Positions 1-7,119 are shown, counted from the stretch's first letter. The stretch: 10,796 bases of DNA from JAZFYD01 sp036443405 (GCA_036443405.1 JAZFYD010000001.1:1-10796); one strand, 5' to 3'. A program made the numbers and translations. The notes: a model not told the origin generated them from the letters alone.

Positions 1-38
1 CAGCGCAGAAGGCTCTGTGCGCCTGGCTGAACCTATGA
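1..38 (+). CDS. 3' end of an upstream gene, overlapping the mqnD start
   Basis: The frame starting at base 3 reads A-Q-K-A-L-C-A-W-L-N-L and stops with TGA at 36-38. That TGA overlaps the mqnD ATG at 35-37 as ATGA, the usual signature of translational coupling within an operon. Only 11 residues are visible, so the family cannot be recognised. Futalosine hydrolase (mqnB) often sits just before mqnD and would fit, but that is inference from gene order only. Confidence 0.5.
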   Translation, partial: AQKALCAWLNL

Positions 39-829
39 GCCTGCGCTTCGCGTTCTCGCCGTGCCCTAACGACACATTCGCGTTCCACGCCTGGGTGCAC
101 GGATTGGTCCCGGGGCCGGAGCTCGAAACGACGCTGCTCGACATCGAGGAGTTGAACGTCCTCGCGGAAGGGGGCGGCGCGGATGTCGTGAAGGTCTCCG
201 TCGCCGCCTACGGTCGCTTGCGAGAAACCCACTTCCTCCTGCGCACGGGCGGCGCCGCGGGATACGGAACCGGACCGATCGTGGTCGGACGCGAAGGACA
301 GGCTCTCGGCGGACGGATCGCGATCCCGGGCGAGCGCACGACCGCCGCGTTGCTGCTCGGGCTCCTGGGCTCGTTCGACACGGTGGCCATGCGCTTCGAC
401 CGCATCGAGGCCGCGGTCGCCGCGGGCGAGGTGGACTGCGGCGTGCTCATCCACGAGGGCCGGTTCACCTTTGAACAAAAGGGGCTCGCGCTCCTGTGCG
501 ACCTCGGCGCGGAGTGGGAATCCCGGTTCGGGTTGCCGGTTCCGCTCGGCGGCGTGGCGGTCCGGCGCGATCTTCAGGCCGACGCCGCACGCGAGATCGA
601 AAGCGTGATCGGTGAAAGTGTGCGCTACGCCCGTGCACATCCCGACGCCAGCCGCGAGTACGTCGCCGCGCATGCACAGGAAATGGATGCGGTTGTTCAG
701 CGCCGGCACATCGAGCTTTACGTGAACGACTACACGCTCGCGCTCGACGAACACGCCGTCGCGGCGCTACTCCGCCACGGCGAAGACCAGCATGCGTTCG
801 CAAAATCGGCCGCGCCGATTTTTCCGTAG
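35..829 (+). CDS. mqnD: 1,4-dihydroxy-6-naphthoate synthase (menaquinone biosynthesis, futalosine pathway)
   Basis: MqnD converts cyclic de-hypoxanthinylfutalosine to 1,4-dihydroxy-6-naphthoate, a late step of the cytoplasmic futalosine route to menaquinone. The 264-residue product has the family's N-terminal signature SPCPNDTF (residues 8-15), the D-I-E-E-L-N segment (36-41), and V-K-V-S near 52-55. It also has L-I-H-E-G around 138-142, where His140 aligns with the catalytic His of MqnD enzymes (His145 in the Thermus enzyme, from memory). The fold is the periplasmic-binding-protein type and the length is normal. I chose ATG 35 over GTG 17 because it places the signature at the family's usual distance from the N-terminus and forms an ATGA overlap with the upstream stop. 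A terminator-like inverted repeat lies inside the last codons (802-823). Confidence 0.93.
   Translation: MSLRFAFSPCPNDTFAFHAWVHGLVPGPELETTLLDIEELNVLAEGGGADVVKVSVAAYGRLRETHFLLRTGGAAGYGTGPIVVGREGQALGGRIAIPGERTTAALLLGLLGSFDTVAMRFDRIEAAVAAGEVDCGVLIHEGRFTFEQKGLALLCDLGAEWESRFGLPVPLGGVAVRRDLQADAAREIESVIGESVRYARAHPDASREYVAAHAQEMDAVVQRRHIELYVNDYTLALDEHAVAALLRHGEDQHAFAKSAAPIFP
802..823. terminator. Terminator-like inverted repeat inside the 3' end of mqnD
   Basis: AAAATCGGC (802-810) and GCCGATTTT (814-822) are perfect 9-bp complements with a CGC loop, followed by one more T. The A-run, stem and T-run arrangement is that of a bidirectional intrinsic terminator. It ends 4 nt before the mqnD stop codon at 827-829. 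It may act on antisense read-through or may simply reflect the codons used, and activity is unproven. Confidence 0.35.
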
Positions 830-864
830 CGGTCCTTCGAGGGCGCGGAGAGAACCGCGACACG

Positions 865-911
865 AAAAACCCCGCGGCCCATTGGATGGCGGCCGCGGGG
901 TGGTTGGTTTT
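865..911. terminator. Bidirectional intrinsic terminator between convergent genes
   Basis: CCCCGCGGCC (870-879) pairs perfectly with GGCCGCGGGG (891-900) around an 11-nt loop. On the minus strand the hairpin is followed by five T (complement of AAAAA at 865-869), a strong terminator for the DUF1800/DUF1501 operon ending at 929. On the plus strand it is followed by a weaker TGGTTGGTTTT tract, which could serve mqnD. Confidence 0.8.
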
Positions 912-928
912 GGAAACGACCGGAGTCG

Positions 929-2329
929 CTACACGAACAAGTTCAGCGAACCAGTGTTGTTGTAGGTCTCCGGGAAAACGTTCGCCGGGTTGAGGTTGAG
1001 GTGGGAGCCGATGATGTCCGCGTAGATCTCGCGGAAGTCGTAGCCGCCGCCGGCCTCGTTCGGCGCCTTGGTCGGGTCGTAAACCACCTGATTCACGTCC
1101 GCGATTTCGGACTCCTGGTAGAGGCCGGACAGGCCGCCATTGACATTTCCACCCACCACCATGAAACAGTTGCCGTGGCCGTGATCGGTGCCCTCGCTAC
1201 CGTTTTCAAAGTTGCGGCGGCCGAACTCGGAGATCACGACGACTGCGCAACGATCCCACAGGTTGCGAGCCACCAGATCCGCTCGGAACGCGCTGACCGC
1301 GTCATCGAGCTGGGTCATCAGGGACTCGTGTCGATTGAGCTGGATCGAGTGCGTGTCGAAACCGCCCATGCCCGTGTAGAAGACCTTTGTGCGGAAGTCA
1401 TTGATGCCTTGCAGGAGCTGGGACACGCCGCGCAGGTAACGGCCGAGCGAGGTGCCCAAGTTGTACGTCTCCGGGTCGTCCCAGCCGTCGACTCCCGCTT
1501 TCACGCGCTCGACGAGTCCCGCCGCGGACTTCTCCGTGGTGTAAATCGAGGTCGCGGGCTCCGTGGGCGGAGTGCTTTCGATATCGAGCGCCTGCGCGAT
1601 CGTCTGAATCCGCAGGTCGTGATCTCGGCGGTACGCAAAGTCCTCGCCGTCCACTCGGAACGTCGAGAGCGGTCCGCCGTTTTCCTCGGTTGCGTTGCTT
1701 GCGTTCGTGATGAGCGCTTCGGTGAGGTCGCCCTCGAAGTCGCGGCGGCGGCCAAGGCCGACGGACACGACACCCATCGGTTCGGCGGGGTTGGAACAGT
1801 AAAGATCGGAAAAGCGGCCGAGCCAGCCGCGGCCGTCACCGTTCGGGCCGCCGTATTCACGCATCCCGGACGAATAGATGTCCTGGCTCGTGAAGTGGGA
1901 CAGGTTCGCTTGCGGATACCCGACCTTGTTGACGACATGGAGTTCGCCGTTGAGCCACATTTGCCGGAGGCCGGTCATCGAGTAGTGGAGGTCGTAGCCG
2001 TTCTCCAACCCGAGCAACGGCAATCCTTCGGACCCCGTCGGGCGATTCAACTCGCCGGTGTCGGGGTTCAGGGCGGAGAGTTGAATGTTCGGGCGCCGCG
2101 TCTCGTACGCGCCCCGCGCATCGCCGCCAGGGATCACCATGTTGAGGCCGTCGTTGCCACCCAACATGTTGATCACGATCAAGAACTTGTTGTTGCCGCC
2201 CACGCCGCCTGCGAACAGCGGACTGCGTCCGATGATCGGCGAGATGGCGACGCCGGCCGCCCCCGCCGCGGCGCCCTTCAGGAGAAGTCGGCGGTTGAGC
2301 TTACGTGTCTTCTTGCATTTTCTGCACAT
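929..2329 (-). CDS. DUF1501 family protein with Tat signal
   Basis: This 466-residue secreted protein has unknown biochemical role. DUF1501 proteins are distant relatives of the alkaline phosphatase/sulfatase superfamily. The N-terminus has N-R-R-L-L-L-K-G (12-19), a twin-arginine motif, followed by an Ala/Gly-rich hydrophobic stretch, so export of the folded protein through Tat is expected. Family motifs are present: GGNDGLN (57-63), SEFGRR (367-372), GTDHG (380-384), then V-G-G-N-V-N-G-G. Before the Tat motif there is an unusual M-C-R-K-C-K-K tip with a CxxC. The start lies 10 nt after the DUF1800 stop, with GGGGG (2336-2340) and AGGAG (2343-2347) on the coding strand as possible ribosome-binding sequence. 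The two genes are therefore one operon, the common arrangement for these families. Confidence 0.9.
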   Translation of the reverse strand: MCRKCKKTRKLNRRLLLKGAAAGAAGVAISPIIGRSPLFAGGVGGNNKFLIVINMLGGNDGLNMVIPGGDARGAYETRRPNIQLSALNPDTGELNRPTGSEGLPLLGLENGYDLHYSMTGLRQMWLNGELHVVNKVGYPQANLSHFTSQDIYSSGMREYGGPNGDGRGWLGRFSDLYCSNPAEPMGVVSVGLGRRRDFEGDLTEALITNASNATEENGGPLSTFRVDGEDFAYRRDHDLRIQTIAQALDIESTPPTEPATSIYTTEKSAAGLVERVKAGVDGWDDPETYNLGTSLGRYLRGVSQLLQGINDFRTKVFYTGMGGFDTHSIQLNRHESLMTQLDDAVSAFRADLVARNLWDRCAVVVISEFGRRNFENGSEGTDHGHGNCFMVVGGNVNGGLSGLYQESEIADVNQVVYDPTKAPNEAGGGYDFREIYADIIGSHLNLNPANVFPETYNNTGSLNLFV

Positions 2330-2339
2330 GGTTCGCCCC

Positions 2340-4526
2340 CTACTCCTGATGGCCGTTGTAGTACTGGGCCAGCAGGTAGATCAGGCCGCGGGTCTTGGTA
2401 ATGAGGTGAGTCTCGTCCGTCGGGTCGTAGGGAATCGAGTTGCCGGACCCATCGAGCATGTTGTTGACGTAAGCGATGAACTGCGTACGCGTGGTGCCGC
2501 TGATCCGCACGTCGAGCATGTTCGCGAAATGGTCGACGAACTGCGGCGCGGAGCGCTGCCCGACCGGTGGCAGCAACGGCTCGATGTGCTCGTCGAACGA
2601 ATCGAGCTCCTTGACCGCGGCGTTGACGAAGTTGATGCGCTCCAGCATGGTCTGCGTTCCGAGCCAGGCCGTGCCGACAGGCCAACCGTTCACATCAGGC
2701 GGATCCAACGGGACCTGGCCGATCGCCGTCATGCGCTGCTGCGCACGCGCGGCCGCCAGGAAGTCGTTGGTCGGGTGGAGGTTGGTGTCCGCGCTCTTCA
2801 GGAACCCGATGACGTACTCGACCGGGCTTTTCACCTTGCCCTTGATGGCCGCGCTGCTGTACATCGCCTTGGAGCGGAACAGCTTCTGCAGCACCGGCTT
2901 CAAGTTCCAGTTCGCGGCGACGAGATCCGCCGCCAGTTCGTTCACCACGACATCGTGGGGTTCGTCATAGAGGAAGTGCGTCGCCAGCTTGCGGCAGATG
3001 AACCGCGATGCCTCCGTCGGGCGAGCGCGCAGCGTCAGCGCGACGACGCCGCCGTCGGTGTCGGCCGGATCGGTCGCCTGTGTGGGATCGGCGGTGCCTG
3101 TGTGCGCGTTCCAGAAAGGCGTGATGTCGTCGTACCCGAAGCGACCCTTCTCACCGAGGATGTCCTTCTCGCCCGCGTCGTGAAACGACGGAACGTAGGT
3201 GAAGTCGAGATACGGCTGGCCGCTGGGGAAGTACCAAACAAATCCGGTGAACGCTCGCGCGGCCTCCTGGATGTCCGCCTCGTCATAACCCTCGCCCTCA
3301 CCCAACATGAACAGCTCCCAGAGTTCGCGGGCGAAGTTCTCATTCGGCCGGCCGACCCTGGACAAGCGCCCGTCGAGCCAATCGAGCATCGACCGGTCCT
3401 TCGCGATCTCGATGCAGAATTGCTTCCAGTCGTAGCCGAGTCCCGGATCGCCGTTGCCCAGTGTCTGGTCCGTCGCGAGCGAGAACCGCCGGAAGAGGTT
3501 GATCTGGTTGTAGAGCGCCCAGCGCACGGCCGAGCTCATGTCGCGGCCGCTGGTTGCGAAGTGGTCGTGAAGGAAGAACGCGAGCCGTTCCTGGAACGCG
3601 TTGCTGTTGTGTCGAAGGAGGTGAATCCACCAGTACTGTCCGGTCGCGTTGCCGATGCTCGCGGCCGGCGGCTGGTTGGCCCCGTAAAAAGTGAGCGCCT
3701 CCTGCTCGACCGTGTCGTCGTTGGTGTAGCTCAGCAGCGCGGAGATGGTTGCCGCGGTGCCCGCACCGATGGCCGCGTTGATTTCGACCTGCGTCGCGCC
3801 AAAGCCCATGCGCCGCAGGAGGTGGGTCGCCTGTCGGATCGTCAGCGAGCCCGTCTGACTCGCCAGCGAGAACTCCGCCGTGTAGGCGAGGCCGGCGACG
3901 AGCGTTGAGTCGAGCCCTTCCGGATTCAGGACACGAACATCGACCGAGGCCTCGGTGGTGTTTCCTTTGTCGACAAATGACATGGTCGTCGGGCCCAGGT
4001 AGGCCTCGGTGACCGGGCTGCCGTTCACATACACCTCCGCGCCGAACTTGAAGTTGGACCCCGTGATCGTGAATGTCGCGCCACCGGCGATGGCCGCGCG
4101 CGGTTCACCCTGAGTGGGACCGTCGTTGGCCAAGACCGTGATCACGAGCGGAGGAGAGATGAACTCGAACGCATTGGGCACCGTGGTGCTCTCGCCGCTC
4201 GGGCTGAACAGAGACACGGGCACGACGCCCTGCGGATGGGCCGGCGTGCGAACCCTCAGTTCGGTATCGCTGATGTGGTTGACTGTTGGCGCGTCCGTGT
4301 TGTCGAACACGACGCGGATGCCTGGCAGGAACGCTTTGCCGCGAACGGTGACGAGTGCACCGCCGCCTGTACCGGCGAATGGAATCGCACCGCCCGAGAG
4401 ACCGGAAACCGTGAGCGATTCGAGTGTGAGAGCTTGCGGGGGACCGCTGCCCTCTCCGCCTCCGCCGCCACAGCCCAGTGCCATAGCGACGATCAGAGAA
4501 ACGAGAAGTGCCGAACGCGTCACCAT
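2340..4526 (-). CDS. DUF1800 family lipoprotein with two IPT/TIG-like domains
   Basis: This 728-residue protein of unknown function is expected to be exported and lipid-anchored. Residues 4-18 form a hydrophobic signal ending in A-L-G-C with Cys19, a somewhat atypical lipobox, followed by a Gly-rich linker. Residues about 33-123 and 124-216 look like two immunoglobulin-like IPT/TIG domains (T-V-R-G-K-A-F and T-I-T-G-S-N-F motifs). DUF1800 follows: HLLRRMGFGAT (235-245), F-L-H-D-H-F, F-A-R-E-L-W-E-L-F, a K-S-P-V-E segment, and G-W-P-V-G near the end. The ATG at 4526 was preferred over the longer in-frame start at 4577 because GGGAGGT lies 7 nt upstream and the signal peptide then begins correctly. 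It precedes the DUF1501 gene in an operon. The pairing is widely seen in Planctomycetota and other bacteria, but its job is not established. Confidence 0.9.
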   Translation of the reverse strand: MVTRSALLVSLIVAMALGCGGGGGEGSGPPQALTLESLTVSGLSGGAIPFAGTGGGALVTVRGKAFLPGIRVVFDNTDAPTVNHISDTELRVRTPAHPQGVVPVSLFSPSGESTTVPNAFEFISPPLVITVLANDGPTQGEPRAAIAGGATFTITGSNFKFGAEVYVNGSPVTEAYLGPTTMSFVDKGNTTEASVDVRVLNPEGLDSTLVAGLAYTAEFSLASQTGSLTIRQATHLLRRMGFGATQVEINAAIGAGTAATISALLSYTNDDTVEQEALTFYGANQPPAASIGNATGQYWWIHLLRHNSNAFQERLAFFLHDHFATSGRDMSSAVRWALYNQINLFRRFSLATDQTLGNGDPGLGYDWKQFCIEIAKDRSMLDWLDGRLSRVGRPNENFARELWELFMLGEGEGYDEADIQEAARAFTGFVWYFPSGQPYLDFTYVPSFHDAGEKDILGEKGRFGYDDITPFWNAHTGTADPTQATDPADTDGGVVALTLRARPTEASRFICRKLATHFLYDEPHDVVVNELAADLVAANWNLKPVLQKLFRSKAMYSSAAIKGKVKSPVEYVIGFLKSADTNLHPTNDFLAAARAQQRMTAIGQVPLDPPDVNGWPVGTAWLGTQTMLERINFVNAAVKELDSFDEHIEPLLPPVGQRSAPQFVDHFANMLDVRISGTTRTQFIAYVNNMLDGSGNSIPYDPTDETHLITKTRGLIYLLAQYYNGHQE

Positions 4527-4533
4527 GAGGCAT

Positions 4534-4540
4534 ACCTCCC
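4534..4540 (-). promoter_or_regulatory. Ribosome binding site that fixes the DUF1800 start
   Basis: The coding strand reads GGGAGGT, then 7 nt, then ATG at 4526. This supports the shorter start that exposes the lipoprotein signal peptide. Confidence 0.75.
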
Positions 4541-4569
4541 AGCCGTCACCTGTGCGCGACGGCGCAACT

Positions 4570-4611
4570 GCGGCCAAGATCCGATGTGGTGGGTCAACGG
4601 ATCGCGGCCAA
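4570..4611. repeat. Direct repeat with internal inverted repeat upstream of the DUF1800 operon
   Basis: GCGGCCAA occurs at 4570-4577 and again at 4604-4611. Directly inside these copies lie GATCCG (4578-4583) and CGGATC (4598-4603), which are inverted complements. The block sits 44-85 nt upstream of the DUF1800 start and includes a TTGACC (minus strand, 4597-4592) that could be a -35 element. No convincing -10 was found at the right distance. An operator is possible; chance in GC-rich DNA is also possible. Confidence 0.3.
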
Positions 4612-4757
4612 CCTTCGTATCAGACAGTACCTCACTTCGAGCCCAGCATCAGAGATCGGGGCGAGCCCGACGCGGCCCAGTGTTTTGATAGCCGAACAGA
4701 TGCAACAACCGGACGACAAGAAAGCGGATCCGAAGCGGGTTTCGATGTCGGCCAAAT
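4612..4757. other. Intergenic stretch between the DUF1800 operon and tRNA-Gly
   Basis: I see no gene here. Short frames crossing this stretch run into the tRNA and match nothing recognisable. Confidence 0.5.
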
Positions 4758-4785
4758 TCGACGCACGGACACAGGATGCTATTTT
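4758..4785 (+). promoter_or_regulatory. Possible sigma-70 type promoter of tRNA-Gly
   Basis: TCGACG (4758-4763, 4 of 6 matches to TTGACA) and TATTTT (4780-4785, 4 of 6 matches to TATAAT) are 16 nt apart. The -10 ends 12 nt before the mature tRNA, so the start site would be just upstream of the 5' end. It lies in an AT-richer patch of an otherwise GC-rich region. Confidence 0.4.
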
Positions 4786-4797
4786 GATTTCCTGTTC

Positions 4798-4871
4798 GCG
4801 CCTGTAGCTCAATGGTAGAGCACCGGCTTCCCAAGCCGGCTACGTGGGTCCGATTCCCATCAGGCGCTCCA
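4798..4871 (+). tRNA. tRNA-Gly (anticodon CCC)
   Basis: The full cloverleaf can be drawn. The acceptor is GCGCCTG (4798-4804) with CAGGCGC (4861-4867). The D-arm is GCTC/GAGC with loop AATGGTA. The anticodon stem is CCGGC/GCCGG with loop TTCCCAA, giving anticodon CCC at 4830-4832, which reads GGG codons. The T-stem is GTGGG/CCCAT. The discriminator is T4868 and CCA is encoded at 4869-4871. The T-loop is TCCGATT, so position 55 is C (base 4850) where nearly all tRNAs have U. Confidence 0.97.
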
Positions 4872-4874
4872 AAC

Positions 4875-4908
4875 GAGTCGGCCGCCTCCGGGCGGCCCGC
4901 TCCTTTTT
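4875..4908 (+). terminator. Intrinsic terminator of tRNA-Gly
   Basis: GGCCGCC (4880-4886) pairs with GGCGGCC (4891-4897) around a TCCG tetraloop. GAG (4875-4877) and CTC (4900-4902) can extend the stem after a small internal loop. TTTTT follows at 4904-4908, which ends the tRNA transcript just after the CCA. Confidence 0.85.
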
Positions 4909-4973
4909 CGGGGACGCGCGTTGAGCAGCCGAGCCCCAGGCACAACCAATCCGCTCGGCACCAGCGTCCCCGA
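4908..4973. repeat. Nested inverted repeat, possible structured RNA or protein-binding site
   Basis: TCGGGGACGC (4908-4917) is a perfect 10-bp complement of GCGTCCCCGA (4964-4973). Inside it, GCCGAGC (4928-4934) is a perfect 7-bp complement of GCTCGGC (4953-4959), leaving an 18-nt apical loop (4935-4952) and an asymmetric internal loop (10 nt on one side, 4 on the other). It lies between the tRNA terminator and the end of the kinase-like gene, where I see no coding frame. Neither side has a strong T-run, so it does not look like a simple terminator. The function is unknown. Confidence 0.5.
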
Positions 4974-5084
4974 TTTGCTCCCAAATGGCCCCGCGGCGGC
5001 GTTGGGATCGGTTGGGTATTCGACTTGGGAAGAGATAGGGACAAGGACTAGCCAACCGCGGGACCCCAATTCACGCGGCCGATG

Positions 5085-5924
5085 TTAGCGGAGTGGATCG
5101 AGACTTCCAGCGCGAATTGTCTCGACGCGACTCGCGACGGGTTCGAGCGTGAGTTTGGGCTTGAGCGGGAGTTTGAGTGTCGCGCGAGTTCCCTTGCCCG
5201 GCGTACTGTCGATGATGATCTCGCCACCCAACGCGCGCGCCATCGCCTCGACGACCGTGTACCCGGCGGATCCGCGCCTTGAGGCCCCACGCTTGAGATC
5301 GAACCCCGGACCATCATCCGCGATGCAGACGCCAAGGTGGGTCGGCGCACCTTCGACGGGCAAGAGCCCGAGTGCCAGCGTCACGTCGCCGCCGCTCTCC
5401 CGGGACGAGACAATCGATACGCGGAGCATCTGCCGAACGGCTTGGGCCAAAACGACCGGGTCGGTTTGCAACTCCGGCGCGTTGTCGACAAGAAGATGCA
5501 ACGTCACGTCACGTTCGTCCGCCAGCCTTCGCATGGAATCGACGGCGATCTCCGCGCACCGGCGCAAGTTCACGGACACACATCCTCCCGAACGCTTCGA
5601 CGTGACGCGCCTGTGGCCCGAGAGAACTCCAAGGAGGTTACGGGCCTCGCTCGCGATGCGATCGAAGTGCGCGGCCGGCTCGACCGCGGTCCGAGCACGG
5701 TCGCACTCGCCGACGATGCTCGTGAGCGACGAGGTGAGCGATTCGCAGAGATCCTCCGCGAGCAACGCGGCGGACGCGAACTCGTCGTGAGCCTCCCGGT
5801 CCGTCCGGAGTTCGTGGTCACGCTCTCGCGCCGACGACTCCAGCGACTCCATGCGCCGCATCGAAATCGCGATCGCGAAAAACGCCGTCGCGAGAACCAG
5901 GCAAACGAATGTCGTCGAAACCAC
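5085..5924 (-). CDS. Membrane-anchored degenerate histidine-kinase-like protein
   Basis: This 279-residue protein has one N-terminal transmembrane segment (about 4-20), a charged helical linker (22-50), a dimerisation-like helix and a GHKL ATPase domain. The G1 box is intact (DDGPGFD, 203-209), and a G2-like region (218-234) and G-K-G-T (243-246) follow. Against NtrB-type kinases (L-A-G-G-x-A-H-D-F-N-N-L-L-T-A-I-L-G), residues 55-72 align without gaps and put Glu61 at the His position. The N-box Asn residues are replaced too (Gln165 and Val169 in D-P-V-V-L...). Autophosphorylation on His is therefore unlikely. The start is GTG at 5924: an in-frame TAG lies just upstream, and AGGAG lies only 3 nt away, which is tight. 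A later start would remove the membrane segment. It follows the HEAT gene by 64 bp on the same strand. No response regulator is in the window. A scaffold or nucleotide sensor is possible. Confidence 0.75.
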   Translation of the reverse strand: MVSTTFVCLVLATAFFAIAISMRRMESLESSARERDHELRTDREAHDEFASAALLAEDLCESLTSSLTSIVGECDRARTAVEPAAHFDRIASEARNLLGVLSGHRRVTSKRSGGCVSVNLRRCAEIAVDSMRRLADERDVTLHLLVDNAPELQTDPVVLAQAVRQMLRVSIVSSRESGGDVTLALGLLPVEGAPTHLGVCIADDGPGFDLKRGASRRGSAGYTVVEAMARALGGEIIIDSTPGKGTRATLKLPLKPKLTLEPVASRVETIRAGSLDPLR

Positions 5925-5946
5925 GATCTCCTATCGACATCGCGGG

Positions 5947-5968
5947 GCGCTCCCTTCAACGGGAGTGC
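5947..5968 (-). other. Hairpin between the HEAT and kinase-like genes
   Basis: In the minus-strand transcript, GCACTCCC pairs with GGGAGCGC around a 6-nt loop, with a single A-C mismatch. No T-run follows, so it is not an intrinsic terminator. It may be an RNA processing or stability element within the two-gene transcript. Confidence 0.3.
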
Positions 5969-5988
5969 TGCGCCTTCCGAAGCCGAGG

Positions 5989-7119
5989 CTAGGTGCCGTC
6001 CGGCAACGGAAACTCGGGATCCTCGAGCCAGTCGGCCCAGTCGAACTCCGGGGCGCGACTCTCCACGGTCGAAAGCTCCTTGCGCACGAGCAGGCCGTCG
6101 TCGCCATCGAGCAGGCTGACAAGCGCCTTGACCGACTGGCGAACCCGCAGGCGCGAGAGCGCGCGGATCGCGGCGTGCCGCAAGGCTCCGCTCTCCGACT
6201 TCAGAAACGGCTCGATCACGCGGACCAGATCGCCGCGGGCAATGCGCAACGAACCAAGCGCAACCAGCGCAGCCGACCGGACCACTTCCGGTTCGTCGTG
6301 ACGGCGGACCAGGCGAACGAGCGGGGCCCTCGATGACTCCACGCCGGCGCGACCGAAGAAGTTGGCCATCTCAACCCGCTCAGCCGGGTCCGAGTTGGCG
6401 AGATCCTCCATGCGAACGTAACGGAGCAACCAAGGCTTCCTCCATAGCCGGGTTGCGGCGACGAGGTCAGCTTCGTCGGCCTGGGTGAACCGCGGATCGC
6501 GGCGCAAGAGGATCAAGAAACGCGCCGCGCGCGCTCCCTCGAACCGGCGCGCCGCACGCGCGAGGGTGCCGCAGCGAAACGGTGTATCGGCGACCGCGTT
6601 CCAAGAGGGGTCCTCGAGCAGATCCGACGCGAGTTCCAACGCGCGCAGGCTGCCGAGTTTGCCAAGCGCTTGCACCCCGAGGAACTGGTCCTCGAGCGTC
6701 CCCTTCTTGCAGAAGTGAATCAGCGCTTCCTCGTCGCGCCGCCGGACGTGCCAAGCCACCAGGTACTTGCGCGCCATGTCGCGGTGCGGTGAGTCAACAC
6801 CCAGATGATCCATGCGCATGAGGTTCGTGACCGCGAGGGAGTTCGGGAACCGCCGGACGATCATCTTCAGGAGATCCGCCTGAACGTCGTTGTGGCGGGC
6901 GTCCCGGGCGACACGCGCGAGATGCCCAGCGGCCTCTTCCGTCCCAAGGTCCGCCATCCGCTGGAACAACGCCATTCGCTCTGATCGACGTGCGTACATG
7001 CGGATCCGGTCCGCCTCGATCGATTGCAACTCCCGCACGAGCACGGAGAGACGGCCACGGCCTGGCCCTGCCGCAACCAGACCCGCCAATACGAGAAGCA
7101 TCCAGACTCGCACGCCCAT
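5989..7119 (-). CDS. Secreted HEAT-repeat protein
   Basis: This 376-residue protein has a hydrophobic N-terminus (about 1-18, ending A-A-G) that looks like a signal peptide. Helical repeats follow. The clearest HEAT-like units are near 131-170 (F-L-G-V-Q-A-L-G-K-L-G) and 264-345 (S-A-A-L-V-A-L-G-S-L; H-A-A-I-R-A-L-S-R-L). Such solenoids bind proteins; there is no catalytic motif. It is Arg-rich. The ATG at 7119 has only a weak ribosome-binding sequence (GGGA, 2 nt away), and Met7 is an alternative that keeps the signal. Its likely partner is the downstream kinase-like protein, which has a membrane segment, but a contact between them is inference. Confidence 0.75.
   Translation of the reverse strand: MGVRVWMLLVLAGLVAAGPGRGRLSVLVRELQSIEADRIRMYARRSERMALFQRMADLGTEEAAGHLARVARDARHNDVQADLLKMIVRRFPNSLAVTNLMRMDHLGVDSPHRDMARKYLVAWHVRRRDEEALIHFCKKGTLEDQFLGVQALGKLGSLRALELASDLLEDPSWNAVADTPFRCGTLARAARRFEGARAARFLILLRRDPRFTQADEADLVAATRLWRKPWLLRYVRMEDLANSDPAERVEMANFFGRAGVESSRAPLVRLVRRHDEPEVVRSAALVALGSLRIARGDLVRVIEPFLKSESGALRHAAIRALSRLRVRQSVKALVSLLDGDDGLLVRKELSTVESRAPEFDWADWLEDPEFPLPDGT

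Noticed and set aside
1001..2401. Plus-strand open frame of 466 codons opposite DUF1501
   Set aside because: It mirrors a clear DUF1501 gene on the other strand, has no recognisable domain, and is typical of GC-rich antisense frames.
2085..3908. Plus-strand open frame of 607 codons opposite DUF1800
   Set aside because: Arg/Val-rich translation without domains; the minus strand has a strongly motif-supported DUF1800 gene.
4649..5044. Minus-strand frame reading G-N-R-T-H-V-A-G near the tRNA
   Set aside because: This is the antisense translation of the tRNA-Gly gene, a well-known spurious annotation.
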